Positions 11,201-24,922 of a DNA stretch of 64,000 nucleotides are shown here, piece by piece. The first letter of the stretch is position 1. Each line of letters begins with the position of its first letter. Source of the DNA: Cordia subcordata. Its lineage: Eukaryota; Streptophyta; Magnoliopsida; Boraginales; Cordiaceae. The notes under the pieces were generated by a model, which did not search any database, was not told where the DNA came from, and saw nothing but the letters and a program-made list of their open reading frames with translations. The translations under genes were made by a program, and so were the position numbers. The stretch covers positions 6,409,501 through 6,473,500 of the forward strand of contig JAPTOF010000003.1 in assembly GCA_028554755.1 (NCBI GenBank), written 5' to 3'.

Positions 11201-14200
11201 TAGGTAACCTGTTTATTAGGTAGTTTGCTGTTGATAAGGTTTCAAGCCAATAAGAGTTGGGCATATGAGAAGAGCCATGGTAGTTTCTAGGAAATGTGCA
11301 TGTTTTCTCTCTGCTTTCCCAGTCTGTTGTGGTGTATGTGGACAGGTAGTTTGGTGTATTTTCCCTTGCTTTCGAAGGAGTAGTTGCATCTTTTTGTTAA
11401 CAAATTCCCCACCATTATCAGTTCTAAGAGTTTGATTAAGAGTATGAAATTGAGTGTGAGCTAAAGCATTAAAGTTCTAAAAAGCATCCACAATTTCAAA
11501 TTTGAATTTTATAGGATAAATCCAAGTGAAATGGGTGAAATCATCAAGAAAGACAACATAGTATTTATAACCCATGCAAGAAGATACAGGGGAGGGCCCT
11601 CAAACATCAGAGTGTACAAGTTGAAAAGGTTTAGAAATCTTAGATTCAGAATTTGAAAAAGGGTGATTGTGAGCCTTTGCTACACTACAATCCAAACCCT
11701 TATTACTTGCATAAGTAGTACTTATAGGAAGAAATGAAGTTAAAGCAGCAGTCATGTGTTTGGAAGGGTGCCTAAGTCTAAGATGTCTTAGTCTTTCAAG
11801 AGACTGAGGTGAGCAAACACTGTGAAAGGCTGAGGGTGCAGGAGGAGGTGCAGTGGTGAGATTGCTGGTGACAGAGGGAAGTGGATAAAATTCTCTTTCA
11901 CGGGGGCCCTGGAACTTCACTGCATGCGTAGTTTTGTCCAGAATTTGAACACCCTTATCATCAAAGATAATGGAACAGTTGTTATCCTTTGCCAATTGAT
12001 AGATAGACAGTAAGTTGGTGGAAATATTTGGAACATAGAGGACATTAGATAAGACAAGATTAGAAAAAGAGGTATGAAGAATGCCGGTACCAATGTTTGT
12101 GATTGGAAGATTTTGGCCATTGCCAACAGTGACAGAGTTGTGGTCTGAGTCCCTGCAGGGTTGGAACTTGGAGCTGCAGTGTAGGTAGGGGCTGCTGTAT
12201 AGCTGCCCCTAGTATTTCCCCTTTGATTTCTATCCCTGCCTCTATTATTGTTCCAATTACCTCCTTTGGCCCTAGAATTTCCTCCTCTTGAGGCAGTATT
12301 ATTAGTGTACAGGGCAGTGTGAGTATCTCCATTTGAGGGATCATTTAGAGTGAGAGATTTATTAAAGCTTTGATGAAGCTCCTCCTGAATAAGGATGCTT
12401 GTAAGCTCCCTGAGAGTGATTTGTGTAAGGCCTCACTCTAATAGAAGTTTTGACTGAATCATATGAGGGAGGGAGACCTTTGAGCACTATCAGTACCACG
12501 TCTTCCTCTCTGACAGGTATATCTAAAGTTGCAAGCTGATCATAGATAGATTTGACACTATCCAGGCAGGCTTGCATTGTTTGTTGCCCTTTGTGAATGT
12601 GGTAGAGCTGCATTTTCAGTTGGTGAATGTGTGATCTACTTATCACACTAAATCTTTCCTCTAAGGCATTCTATATAGCTGCTGCAGTGTCCAAATGGAT
12701 GACTTGAGACATAACATATGGTGAAATTGACGCAGTCAAGCATGACACAAGATGGGTGGAGTGAGGTAGATTCCATATGACTATATCTTTTTGGTTCAAA
12801 CCTAAAAGCTATAAAGGGAGAATACACGGTAATTTACAATGTTGACTTGCTATATGTGCTTAGCTAGAAAAGGAGCTCTTTAGTGCCTACATTAGTTTCT
12901 GATTGCTGGTCTAAGTTTGGACCATGTGGACATTTGACGTGAAACTTGGTGACTGAGGGGCATAAGAAGAGCTTAGTAGGGCAGAAGAGGCAAATCTCCT
13001 TAATATAGGGATGGCTTAGTTTGTTCATATACATGTTTAATCACTTCTTGCTATGTTTCCTGTTTGCACCTTATACAATGGTGGAACTGTTTTAAGCTTA
13101 GTAGGACAGAAGAGGCAAATTTCCCGGATAAAGGGATGGTTTACTTTATTCATATACTTGTTTGATCCCACCATGTTTCCTGATTTGCACCTACACACAA
13201 TGGTGGAACTATTTAAGTAACTATTTTGGGATTATGTGAGGTGGCAAGATAGGAAGATCAATGGTTGCTTTTGGTTAATTTAGATTCTGAATTAGACAAT
13301 TATAGAGGTTCTCACTTTTTGCGGGAACTGGCTACAGTGGTATAATGAAGGAGAATGCTCGCTGGAAGGTAATGAGCATATTAAAACTGGAGGATTACCT
13401 AAACAAAGAAAAGCATGTGAAGAGGGAATATGGCGGTTATTGTGGTTATGGTGGTTATGGTGGCCTTGGTCTTGATGGCGACAAAGTCAATGAGGCGGAG
13501 AGTGTTTTGATGACCCATGTTAATGTATCATGCCCTTGAAAACTCTGGCTGATCAATTGTTTCTTTGAAGTTGCTTTCTCTAGTAAATATGTGGAGTTTC
13601 CTAGGTGTACTTTTACTGGAGCAAATTGTTTGCTTTGGATCTAAGTGGTGGCAACTGCGCACACTTTTTTTGGTGTACAACGCCTTAATGAGAGGGAATC
13701 AGCTAGAAGTTAAAGAAAAGTTTTGTAGGTGTACTCTTAATTTTTTAGGAATTTTAATTAGGTTCCTGAAAGGTTGGCTTCAAGGATTGCTCATATTTGG
13801 GTTTCTCTTACTGCTGTCTGATTCTAAGCTTCTTATGGTTCAATAGTTGAAGCAAATGCTTAAAATGTATTCAGCAGAAGCATTTAGTTTCTCTGATTGA
13901 CTCTTAGCCAAGGAAAGAAATGCTGCTAGTTCTTACTTTTCAAGAAGAAGGCAAGAGATGTGCTGCTCTCATTCTGCTTTCTCTGAAGGTGGAAAAGTTG
14001 ATGAAGCTATCGACACTTTTCCTTGGTGGGTCTTGACATCACTGATCAAGTGTTCATCAAGTTAGAGATTTGTGATGAAATACATCCAAGTGTCAGTGCT
14101 TTCTCTATCTATTGATCAATACGTTTATATATGCTTTGCAACTGTTGAAGTTTACAAATGTGACTTGAGTTGCAATGTTGACTTGCGACAATATATTTGA

Positions 14201-17200
14201 AAAAGGTTAATTAACAACAAAGGTCTAGATATTTATAGATATAAAAGGTGGCCTGTGCACTAGATTTAAGGATTAAAACCTCTCTTTGATGTTCCATGTT
14301 GATTGATGTTATTCTCTGGTTGTCTACAATTTGACATAGCTTACATGGTAGCTTGTTGTACTTATGCACTGTTTAGTTGAAATAATGTATTTTGCTATGA
14401 TTGTTTACAGGTATATCGTCAAAGATATCCTTGGCCATGGAACATTCGGACAGGTTGCTAAGTGCTGGGTTGCAGAGACAAATAGTTTTATTGCTGTTAA
14501 AATCATAAAGAATCAACCTGCATTTTATCAACAAGCACTGGTTGAAGTTTCTATTTTAACAACAGTAAAGCACACTCCAAATCTAGTTTTTGCTTTAGCA
14601 GTAAAATTTATTTCGATGTTGCGAGCTTTAACATCAATAGTTTTTTTTTAGTTAAACAGGAAGTTTGATCCCGAAGATAAGCACCACATTGTTCGGATAT
14701 ATGATTACTTTGTCTATCAACGCCACTTGTGCATTGCCTTTGAACTGCTTGAGACTAATCTGTGAGTTATGTGTTGGTGTAATTTTTTCATTGCCATTGT
14801 TATATATTATAATTGTTTAATTTGTCATGTGGACAACTTTGTTTTTAGGTATGAGCTCATTAAACTCAACCAGTTTAGGGGTTTGTCACTGAGCATTGTC
14901 CAGTTGTTCTCAAAACAGGTAGTAAATTTTTGGCTTTGTATTTAGATTGATTCTATAAAAGAACATGCTCATAATTTGCATATATTTAATATAGTGGTAT
15001 TCTTACAGTATTCTTTTTCTTCATCTGTCAGATTTTGCGTGGATTAGCTCTGATGAAAGATGCCGGTATAATTCATTGTGATCTAAAGCCGGAGAACATT
15101 CTTTTATGTAGTAGGTGAGTAAATTTGTAAGGGGACGTTTTACTGTTATTTTCACGTTTCCCCCTGAGTATATGGTTGCACCTTGCAATTGACAGTGCAA
15201 AACCAGCTGAAATCAAAATAATAGACTTTGGTTCTGCATGCATGGAGGGTCGTACCGTTTACTCTTATATTCAGGTAGCCAGCTTATCTTTGTCACTGAT
15301 ATTTTTGTTGTCTGATGAAGTTGACAGGATCTTGTTTTGAATCCTCATTCCTTTTCTTTGCAGAGTCGATATTATAGATCTCCGGAAGTTCTTCTTGGAT
15401 ATCAGTATCCTTTTAATAACATTTCTCACTTGGCAAGGTTCATGTCTTTTTTGTATTAGTTTTGAATCTTGGGAATTGGGTCAACTTTTTGATCATTATG
15501 GTAGGTCTAGATTGGAAGATCTCTTATGTTGTCTATTTGGTTTGTGAGCTCGACGGGATGACAATGGTGGAAAATTCTAACATTCACCTTTGCAGTAAAG
15601 GATATCGATTGTTATTGCTAGATGCATTGAACTAAGAATAGGATGAGGTTCCACAAGTTACCTTAGTCAGGATACTTGTTGTGCATGTTCTTTTTATCAT
15701 TACTTGTCAGTGACCACAGATTAGGGAACTAGCTGGTTTTTGGATGGACATCCTCCAAATTATCACCAGCTCTTGGTAAAATGAGCATCTTAAACATCAT
15801 TGCATCTGAAGTAGATGCCTCTCGGTTGATAATTGTTTTTCCATTTTGTGAACTTCTAGAGAGTCGTATGTCGGCTGACAAGGTGATCCAGAGTCAAAAA
15901 CAAACACCAAAGGCATGGGAGCTGAAAAAAGCAGGTTTTAAACTTGAAGATTGATAGATTGTAACTTGTGCTTATTCTTGTTTATTTCCTTCTGAATACA
16001 CCAAATAAGCATGTTGCGCGTATGTTCCAAGTTTATTTCATTTGTAAAGAACTCTCAGAATGCCAACTTTTAAGTGATATTCATAGAACACTCAGCATAA
16101 CCCGTTTTCCTAGAACTGGGTTGCAAGAAAAGAGAACTTGTGATGTCTTGTCCAGGCAGCGACTTTTTGAGACTCTCTTAGGCAGGAAAACTGAAGACAT
16201 TTACCCTTCTGTAGCCTAGTTGCCGAAGAATCTTTGCCAACTTTTAAGTGATATTCATAGCAAACTTAGCGTAGCCCGTTTTCCTAGAACTGGGTTGCAA
16301 GAAAATAGAACTTATGACGTCTTGTACAGGCAGCGACCTTTTGAGAGTCTCTTAGGCAGGAAAACTGAAGACATTTACCCTTCTGTAGCCTAGTTGCCGA
16401 AGAATCTAGGATGGAGATGAGGTGATGTTTGGATAAGTGCATGGGATCGCTCATGCGAATGGAGTGAGGGTGATGTTTGAGTTTCTCAAGAGTAGTTCTA
16501 ACTCATGGTTGTAGGATAGGATGAGTGGTTTGTCCTCCTTATAGTCCACTGCTGCATGTTCTTGCGACATGGAGCCATGGACTACCTTGATAGTTCCTTT
16601 CTTCTTCTGATATCTGCTTTTTAAATTTTCTTATTTGATTAAGGGCCTCTTATCTTAAGTATCACACTGCACTTCCTATATTAGCTATTTTTATTAAAAT
16701 CCTGAATAGTATTTCTTCTAGTTTTATGTATATGTCTGTGACATGTTGTTGCAAGCTTTACATCTCTCATCCTCTTTATATATTTGTAGTGCAAAGATAA
16801 TGTATTCTCTTACTTCTATTACGTATATATTGAACATCCCTCTACTGGCACCTCATATACATATTTCAGATGCATTTTTATTGGGTTAATTGTTCTTGCT
16901 AATGATACAATCCATGTTTTACCTGTTTATACAACAATGAATATTATGAAGCATTAGTATGAGTTGCAAACATTCTCTCTGCATGTTGCCAATTTTAATA
17001 TACTTGACGGATTTAAGATTTCATTCTTATATTTCATTAAACCTTGAAATGAAACCTTAACCCTTCCTCAGCTATACCACTGCCATTGACATGTGGTCAT
17101 TTGGCTGCATAGTTGCTGAACTGTTTCTGGGGCTTCCCTTGTTTCCAGGAGCTTCAGAGTTTGATCTTCTAAGGAGGATGATTAAAATACTAGGGTATGC

Positions 17201-20200
17201 TACTAGAACAGAGTTCTTTTGCTATTACCACTTTTTTCCTTCTTTTATTTGTTTCCTTCCTATTTTGAAATGGAGTCTAAATGTATTTGTTAAACTTGTA
17301 CTTAGCAGGACTATTTTGTACCATTGGTGTCTGTTTTCTTTGAATTTGTTGACTTACAATTACGTCTCTTTTTCTGAAGTAGTTTTTCGTTCACTAAATT
17401 AATGGATTTGCGAGATGTAGTGATTAATACCTGTAAAAATATATTTTTTCCCCTCTTTCCTGAAACTGGAAAGCGGATTATAGAGCTATTGGGATATGAT
17501 AACTGGGGTGCAGAGATGGTATTGGAACAGGAATTTCTTGATATAGCAACTGATGAAAGGGAAAAATGGGAGTTGAAGTTTATGAGAATATACAACGACT
17601 CTTCATTTTCGGGTCATTGTGATATTTTCCAGGCAGTTTATGTTGTTTGCTGACTAATCTGCTTAGTCTGTTATATAGCAAAAATTATGGCTTAGACATG
17701 TACAATTTGAATTTTTTAGAGGACGGCCACCTGATTACATACTAAAGGAGGCCAAGAACACCGGCAAATTCTTCAAATACGTTGGAAGTATCAACCATGA
17801 AGAGAGCAGAGCAGATCCTCTGAATAGGTGCAGCGTCTACCAAGTTTTAACTGAAGAAGAGTATGAAGCTGTAAGTGCTTTTCTGCGATATGAGAATAAC
17901 TTGTACTCTTTGGGAATCACTAATATATTACTCCTCTACTTGCTACTTCTCGAATAATTCTTTCTTCTGAATTCTTGGACCTTTATTTTTGCTTGTCTTC
18001 TACTTTGAGGATCTTCATTGAACCTGAAAGATTTTGAAGTCCTTTCTTCTTAAAATGATATTTTGAGACTCTGATCCTGCTGAGGTTGCTATGTTTAGCT
18101 TGGCAGTTGCAATTTGTTATCTACGGCTCTCTACGGACACTTGCATAGGAGGAGAAGCCTACCACACTTAAGTTCCAGACTTTGGTTGAAAATGTGCATA
18201 AAATATACTTATTTTATTTACTATCATTAAAGTTTCGGAGTCATATGAGGGAGACTTGATCCTTTGAAGCAATTTACTACTCAATCAGCTGAAAGAGATT
18301 TATGTGATAATGTGGCTAATCGATAACATTTACTGTGTAGAGGTGTTCTATATCTGTTACAAACACGTGTGCACATAACATTTGCTCACTTATACATTGT
18401 ATCATGTGTGCACGCATATCAGGGAAATGAAGAGCTAGGTAGATTGCCTATGAAAGCAGCTTGCATTGATATGATAAAGATGATCTAGTTTCGGTTACTT
18501 CTGTGGATTACCTTTTTTCCCAAGAAAATAATGGTTCAAAATGGTAGTTATAGTAGCAAATCTTGTCGTACTGATGCTACTAAGATTTCCTTCAATTGGT
18601 ACTAAAATAGTAGCCTCCAGCTCTCTCAAAGTGGACCACCAACTATGAGTCTTGAAGTAGGCAAAACGATGGCCTAATTTCTGATGGTGGTTACTAGTTG
18701 CCTCATGCAATAGAATTGTCTTTTGTTCTCTCATAATATTTTCAATTGTTTATAACACATATATATTATTTTCAGAGGGAGTTGAGAAAGCCATTAATCG
18801 GGAAGGAGTATTTCAATCACATGAATCTTGAAGCAATTGTGAAGAAGTATCCTTACAAGAAGAATTTAACAAAGGAAGATATTCTCAAGGGTTAGCCTTC
18901 ATCTTCTTATTTGAAAAGGTCTCTTATGACTGAGTCTTTGTGAAAAACTGATGTCCTTGCACTATGCCGGACTTTTCAGAGAGTCAAATACGACTAGCGC
19001 TAATTGATTTCTTGAGAGGGCTTGTTGAATTTGATCCAGCAAAGAGATGGTCACCGTTGCAGGTAATTGATCTTTCGCCACTGATTAAAAATAATTTATA
19101 AACTTGTGACGACCAGTAATTAAATTTAGAAAATCAGATAACTCCATTGATTACTTATTTACTGGAATCTTCAATTTTTACATCACTTTGTAAAGATCAT
19201 TCTGAGTGGTTTAAACTTCGTGTTATCATCTTATAAGAGAGCATGTTAATAGATGGAAACCTCTGGGGAAAGAGCCTTAATATGAGGAATTCATGTTACA
19301 CAGTCTTTATCTTTGTTTATTTTTCACTTTATAAGAGAGATGTATATGGGTAATGCATAGTCCTATTTGTTTCTACAATGAGATTTCTTTTGGTGTCTTG
19401 GTAGAAGATAAGGATTACTAGACTGCTAAAACTAGAGATCAGGTCTTCTATTCACCTGCCTCCTTTCTTTTTCTCCTACTTGTACACATAAGAGACACTC
19501 TTATAACACATAAAGTGTGTATACAGATTATAGTTTTGCTTACTTAACATGTGTTCACTATCACACCCTCAATATGTGTCCTTTCTAACTAAATTGGGTC
19601 TTTTTGAGTCACGTGTTCCTATCATGTGGATCAATGATCTGACCTGCATAGCGGGTGGCTGCCAGGTCTTTTTGTGAAGTCTTTTTGTGCTAAGATTAAA
19701 GCTAGAAGTGGTATAAGAACAGCTTAAGATACAAAAAAGATATCTAACGATACCTTTCTTTATTATTTCTTTTTTCTTTTTCTAAATGATTGTAATAGAA
19801 GAGCTTTTGAGGAAAGGAAATGGAGAGTGCTTGTTTCAAGTATAATTGGCTCCATGGGTTGGCTTTTTAGATTGGGGGATCTTGTAATTATTTTGTTAAT
19901 AGTATACTTGATTTTGTAAATGGTAAAGATAGGTTTTTGTTTTTGGGTTGCATCGCTTGGTGATCATTTGTAAATCTTTTTAACGTTAGAAAAGAAAAGG
20001 AAAAGAGAAGAAAAGGTGATCTGACCTCTTCTTTGTGGTTCTAAACTAGGAGTCATGGTGAATCAAAGAAATATGGGGAAAAGATCCTAATGTCATGACA
20101 GAAAAATTAATTTCTCTTGATGAGGTCTGAGGCATAAATTTCATTTACAATTTAAAACTCATTGTAGAGTTGATAGTTCCGTTTCCATTTTCATCTTCTG

Positions 20201-23200
20201 TAGTACAAAATAATTATTTTGTCTGTTCTGGGAAACTTATGGCAGGGTATTTCAAGACGCTAAGCATTTCAAATATTTTTTGGTTTTATATTTGAACATT
20301 ATATGTCTCAGCTTCACTTTTTCAAATAATTTTTTTTAAAACACCATACATAAGATGTCTCTTCCAGAAGCTTTGCAAAGCTGTTAGAAATGAAGAAGGC
20401 CATGTTAATCTCCTCTTCCTCCCCTCACCAAGAAAAGAAAAGAAAAGAATAAGTAAAACAAAGGTACTCGATGAGTATATCCATGTGGATTGGACTATCT
20501 ATTTCCGTCTTAATGCCTTTAATCCTTAATAACTCCTTGGGAGTACTGAATGTCTTGGTGGGAGTGTGTACTTGTGCGAAGATTTCCTCAGGTTGAATGT
20601 GGGAACAGCTTTTCATGACAAGGTTTATGCATTTAATGCTGCTGCCTGTTACCTTTCTTTGCAATTTGATTATTAGAGCTTCACTTTGTGCTGCAGGCCT
20701 CAAAGCATCCTTTCGTGACTGGAGAACCATTCACTTCTCCTTACAAACCTGCTCCAGAGACTCCTCGTATGGTGTGTAGATTTTTTCATAGACTTCATAT
20801 ATTTCCACAGAAACTGCATTTCAATCTCATTATATAGATTCTCCAATCAATGCCATGTTTTCAGAAAGCGTACACATAATTTTATATTGTTTGCAGAAAT
20901 TCTCTGCCTCCAACAATCTCTACTGTGTCATTCTTCTCTTTCTTAGATCCTCATATCGAGAATGATAATGACTTCATACATTTAAGGAAGAAACTGCAGT
21001 TACATTCTCACTATTCATTTTTCAATGCCTCTTTTCAGAAAGTGTATATGTTTGCAGAAACTCTGCCTCCAACAATCTCTTCTGTGTCATTCTTCTCTTT
21101 GTTAAATCCTTGTATAGAAAATGATAGCTTGTCCAAGTATATCTGACCAACTATATGAAACTGGTGGTAATTGTGATCCAGACCATAGTTACGCAATCCA
21201 AGAATGTAGAATCAATCGAGATTGCATACAAATTTGCAGTACTTGGAAAATAATTGTTGGATGGTAGAGAACTGAATAGGACTATCAATCGAGATTGCAT
21301 AAAAATGTGCCATACTTGGAAAACCATTGTTGGATTGTAGAGAATCAAATAGAATTATATAGGAATTGATCAGAATTATATCATACTTAACGTACCTTTT
21401 TTTATATATTATTTCTGAAGGATCTTGTGTCAGTTTTCTTAATTGTTTTCATGTATTAATTTTAGAAGATTAGAGTTTTGTAACTATTCTTTGGAGTTGC
21501 ATTTCGACAATTTTGGAATGTCTACTATAATTCATCACTTATAGAATTATCTTAAGTAGTTAAGTAGGTGGAATTTAAGTAGTTATGTTTGTTCTATAGA
21601 ATCATATTATTCTACAATCTGGTCATACATACCCTGACGTTGGATTGGATAAACCAATGAAAACTAAGCTTTACTTCAGTAGGTGAAGTCAGCTATTTAG
21701 ATCTCGGACCCTACCACTCATGTTGAGTTGGTGATATCAGATCCTTGGATGTATTATATTGATGTCCTGATTTACTCAAAGATCAAGGAACAGTGTGGAA
21801 GTTCTTTGTCTTGGTCAAACATCAATTTTACAAATTTTCCTCTCTGAAAATAATAAAAAAATGAAATTCAATTGGTGCCTTCTCTATTTGTTTGCAAAAC
21901 CGTTTAGTCTTATTGTGGCTTGTTCCACTTCTTGTGATTATTCCCCCTCTTTGAGGGAAGGGTGGTCACCTGATTATGTTGTTTAATTGAGTGGTGCTTT
22001 CTTCTTTGTTTTCTTCTCCTCCTTTTGTGCTGTTTTTTCAAGACATGCCAGATTGGAAGAGGGGATTCTCATAATGCTGCATGTTTATTTGTTTTAGCTT
22101 GTTTCACACAATGCCAAGGTGAACCATCATCCAGCTGGAGGCCATTGGTTTGCTGCTGGTCTCTCTCCAAATGTGAGCTAGCTGCTTTCTTAACATCCCT
22201 TAATTTGGAAAGCTAAGAATAACAATTATGGTGGCTCTCTATTTAAGGTTGATTTCATTAAATTATACTTCCTAAATGTAGATTTCAGGTCGCAACCGAG
22301 TTATGATGCAGAGTAGTCCACATTATCAAGTTATGCCATATGCCCAAGCAAGTAGTTATGGTAGCTTGGGGAGTCATGGTAGCTATAATGATGGTGCTGT
22401 GCTAGGAAGCAGCTATGGCAGCTATGGTGACAATAGTAATCTACTTGCATTTTGTTCACCAGTTGGTCCATCGGGAATGAATATGTACTCACAGAGTGGT
22501 GGGTTGATTCTTGGTTCTAGTCCGGATGCGAGAAGGATTATGCAGCTACCACATGGTAATGGACTTGTTATGAGTCCAGGAAACTACATACCAATGTCAC
22601 TTGGCTCTAGTCCTTCACAGTTTACTCCACCTGGGAATTTTGGTCAGATCACAGCTGGTTCTCCTGGACATTATGGTCCTGCTTCCCCGGCAAGAGGTAG
22701 TTCTCATGGATCACCATTGGGAAAAGTTGCAGCTATCAGCCAGTATAACAGAAGGAAAGGTTGGGGATATCCTGGAAGTATATATTCTCAGGAATCTTCA
22801 TCGTATTCCCAGAGGCAAGGACAGGTTGCTGATGGTACAAGCCAAGCTGAGGGAAGCTCCCCTGTTTTTGGTCCTTCACAATTGCATCTCCAGCCCAACT
22901 CAAACACCAAATCCTGGAGGCAACAAGGTTCCAGTGGTATGAATGCTGGTAACTCTGTTGGTCAGAAGGTTGCTGGTTCATCAACACTTGGTTTTGCCGT
23001 ACAATTCCAGAATTTCAAAGTGAGTGGGCATGACAAGCTTGAGGCCAGTAACTCATTGCCCGATCCTGCAGATTGGGATCCCAACTACAGGTAGTACATA
23101 ACTGCAACCTTTAACTTGGATTTTCTATTTAAATTGTTTGAGACATTCTTCTTTTCAAAAAGGTCTCTTTTTTCCTGTCCTGTGGAGGATGCTGATGATA

Positions 23201-24891
23201 TTCAGCATGGACAGAGTTTCAAAATGAGAAATAGTCCAAGCGAAAGATGCTACAAATTTCATACTAAGGAGCTGAAATCATTGTCTTATTGTGTTTGTCT
23301 ATAAAATCAACTTATATGTCATACTTGCACTGGAAATAAATACGTGGAGGCCAAACTAAATTGTGGCATTGACAATGTTGGTCTCCATGCATCTTGTCAT
23401 GGCTTAGTGTTAGCAGCAGGCTATAGAATTTTGTTCAATCCCGTAAAGCAAAAGAGCAAATAAAGAACCATGTATCTGTTAACCCAAAGAGAACAATCTT
23501 TGAGTCTGGTTGTTAGTACTCCCAAGTCGAGCTTTAAGAAGGTATAAAATGTTTGAAGTCTGAGGGACTTGGCCGTAAGTTTAATATAGAATGGGATATC
23601 CTGTTTGTATTAATTTCTTCTTATTGCTGTTGTTGATGATTATAATGCCAATCTGAGATATCTTACATGTTCTTTCTGTACTTTGCATTTTGAGGTTTTT
23701 ATCTTTTTGGCCATTTCCTTAATTATTTGATGTTTCATTTCATGTTTGTTGTCTCTGAGCAGCTTCCAGTATTATGCTATAGGTTTTTCTCTTGATTACA
23801 TTTGGAAATTTTGTAAACACAGTATTATGCTGTAGGTTTTTCTCTGCATTACGTTTGGAAATTTTGTAAACACCTAAATCTTGAGTGACCCATTAGAACA
23901 GTGGCATCTAGTCTGGACCTTGTGAATAGAGCTTGGTGGAAGGTAACTTGTGACTGTATTCTTTTTTGTGTTAAGGTATTTTTCTTTTTTCTTTTCTTTT
24001 CTTCTTTTTTCTAAGGGGAGATTTCCCCCCCCCCCCCTTTTTTTGGGTTGGGGGGGGGGGGGTGTTCCTGCATCAGATTCAGTGGGAGTGAAGATGGATT
24101 TCTTGCAGAAGATTTGGTTGATAAATTTAAGAAGGAAATTCACAAAGTGCCAGTACTTTATCTTAAAATGTGGGTAAACTTCTCAAGGATTGAATAGCAG
24201 ATGATGTTTCATATGTTGACTGGTGGGGTTTATATGTAGGTAGCAATACTAAATTATTCAAATTTACCTGTCTCATGATCAAAATTAATGGATCTCCCTC
24301 AACATCTATGGAACTGAACCTCTAGGGGATGTTTGGTTCACGGAATCACACAAGATTCTACATTTGGTTCACAGAATAGAAAAAATTCCTGGGAATGTTG
24401 CATTCCTAGGAATGCAATATTCCCGTGATTTATCCAATTTCTATTCCCATATAGGGGGTTGGAAATCCAAATTTCCAGGGTTGTAGGAATGTTTAAAATA
24501 AATTAAAAAGACAAAAAAGCCCATCCTTCAAAACCCTTCTACGATAGATTTTTCCGAACTCTCATGTGCTCCTCTCTACTCAACTACTCTTTGCGTCTCC
24601 TCTATACGAACGAAAACTTTTCAGGTTGACCTCTATCGTCTCTCTATCTCCCTAATTATGAAGATTGAAGGCCGTGTTAGTCTTTTAAATTCAATTCAGC
24701 TTTTACCCTTTCCTTTTTCTTGTTTTGATTTCAATTATCTAATTTTTTTTCCTAGTGAAATTTTATTTATTTGCATAAAGAATGAGATTGATTCTGAATG
24801 GTCTGCAAGTCTGAGTTGGACTTGGCTTGGAGAATTTTTATATGTAACTTGAATGTTATGTTTGAGTTGTACAGCCTTCAATGCCAAAAGT

Positions 24892-24922
<31 letters not shown>

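Larger units (their letters stand above)
6355..14410 (+). other. YAK1 intron 2 (8.1 kb)
   Basis: The donor is GTTCGA after ..CGAAG and the acceptor is TTTACAG. The intron separates the N-terminal block from the kinase glycine loop. It holds a truncated copia retrotransposon on the opposite strand (8950 to about 12820) and a tandem duplication at 12970-13217. Segments 6360-8940 and 13220-14400 show no coding frame or recognisable element. Small frames here, including a Gly/Tyr-rich one at 13345-13539, lack support. Confidence 0.85.

Noticed and set aside
13345..13539. Small Gly/Tyr-rich frame (GGYGGYGG type) resembling glycine-rich proteins
   Set aside because: Only 64 codons inside an intron, with no promoter or splice context; low-complexity chance is likely.
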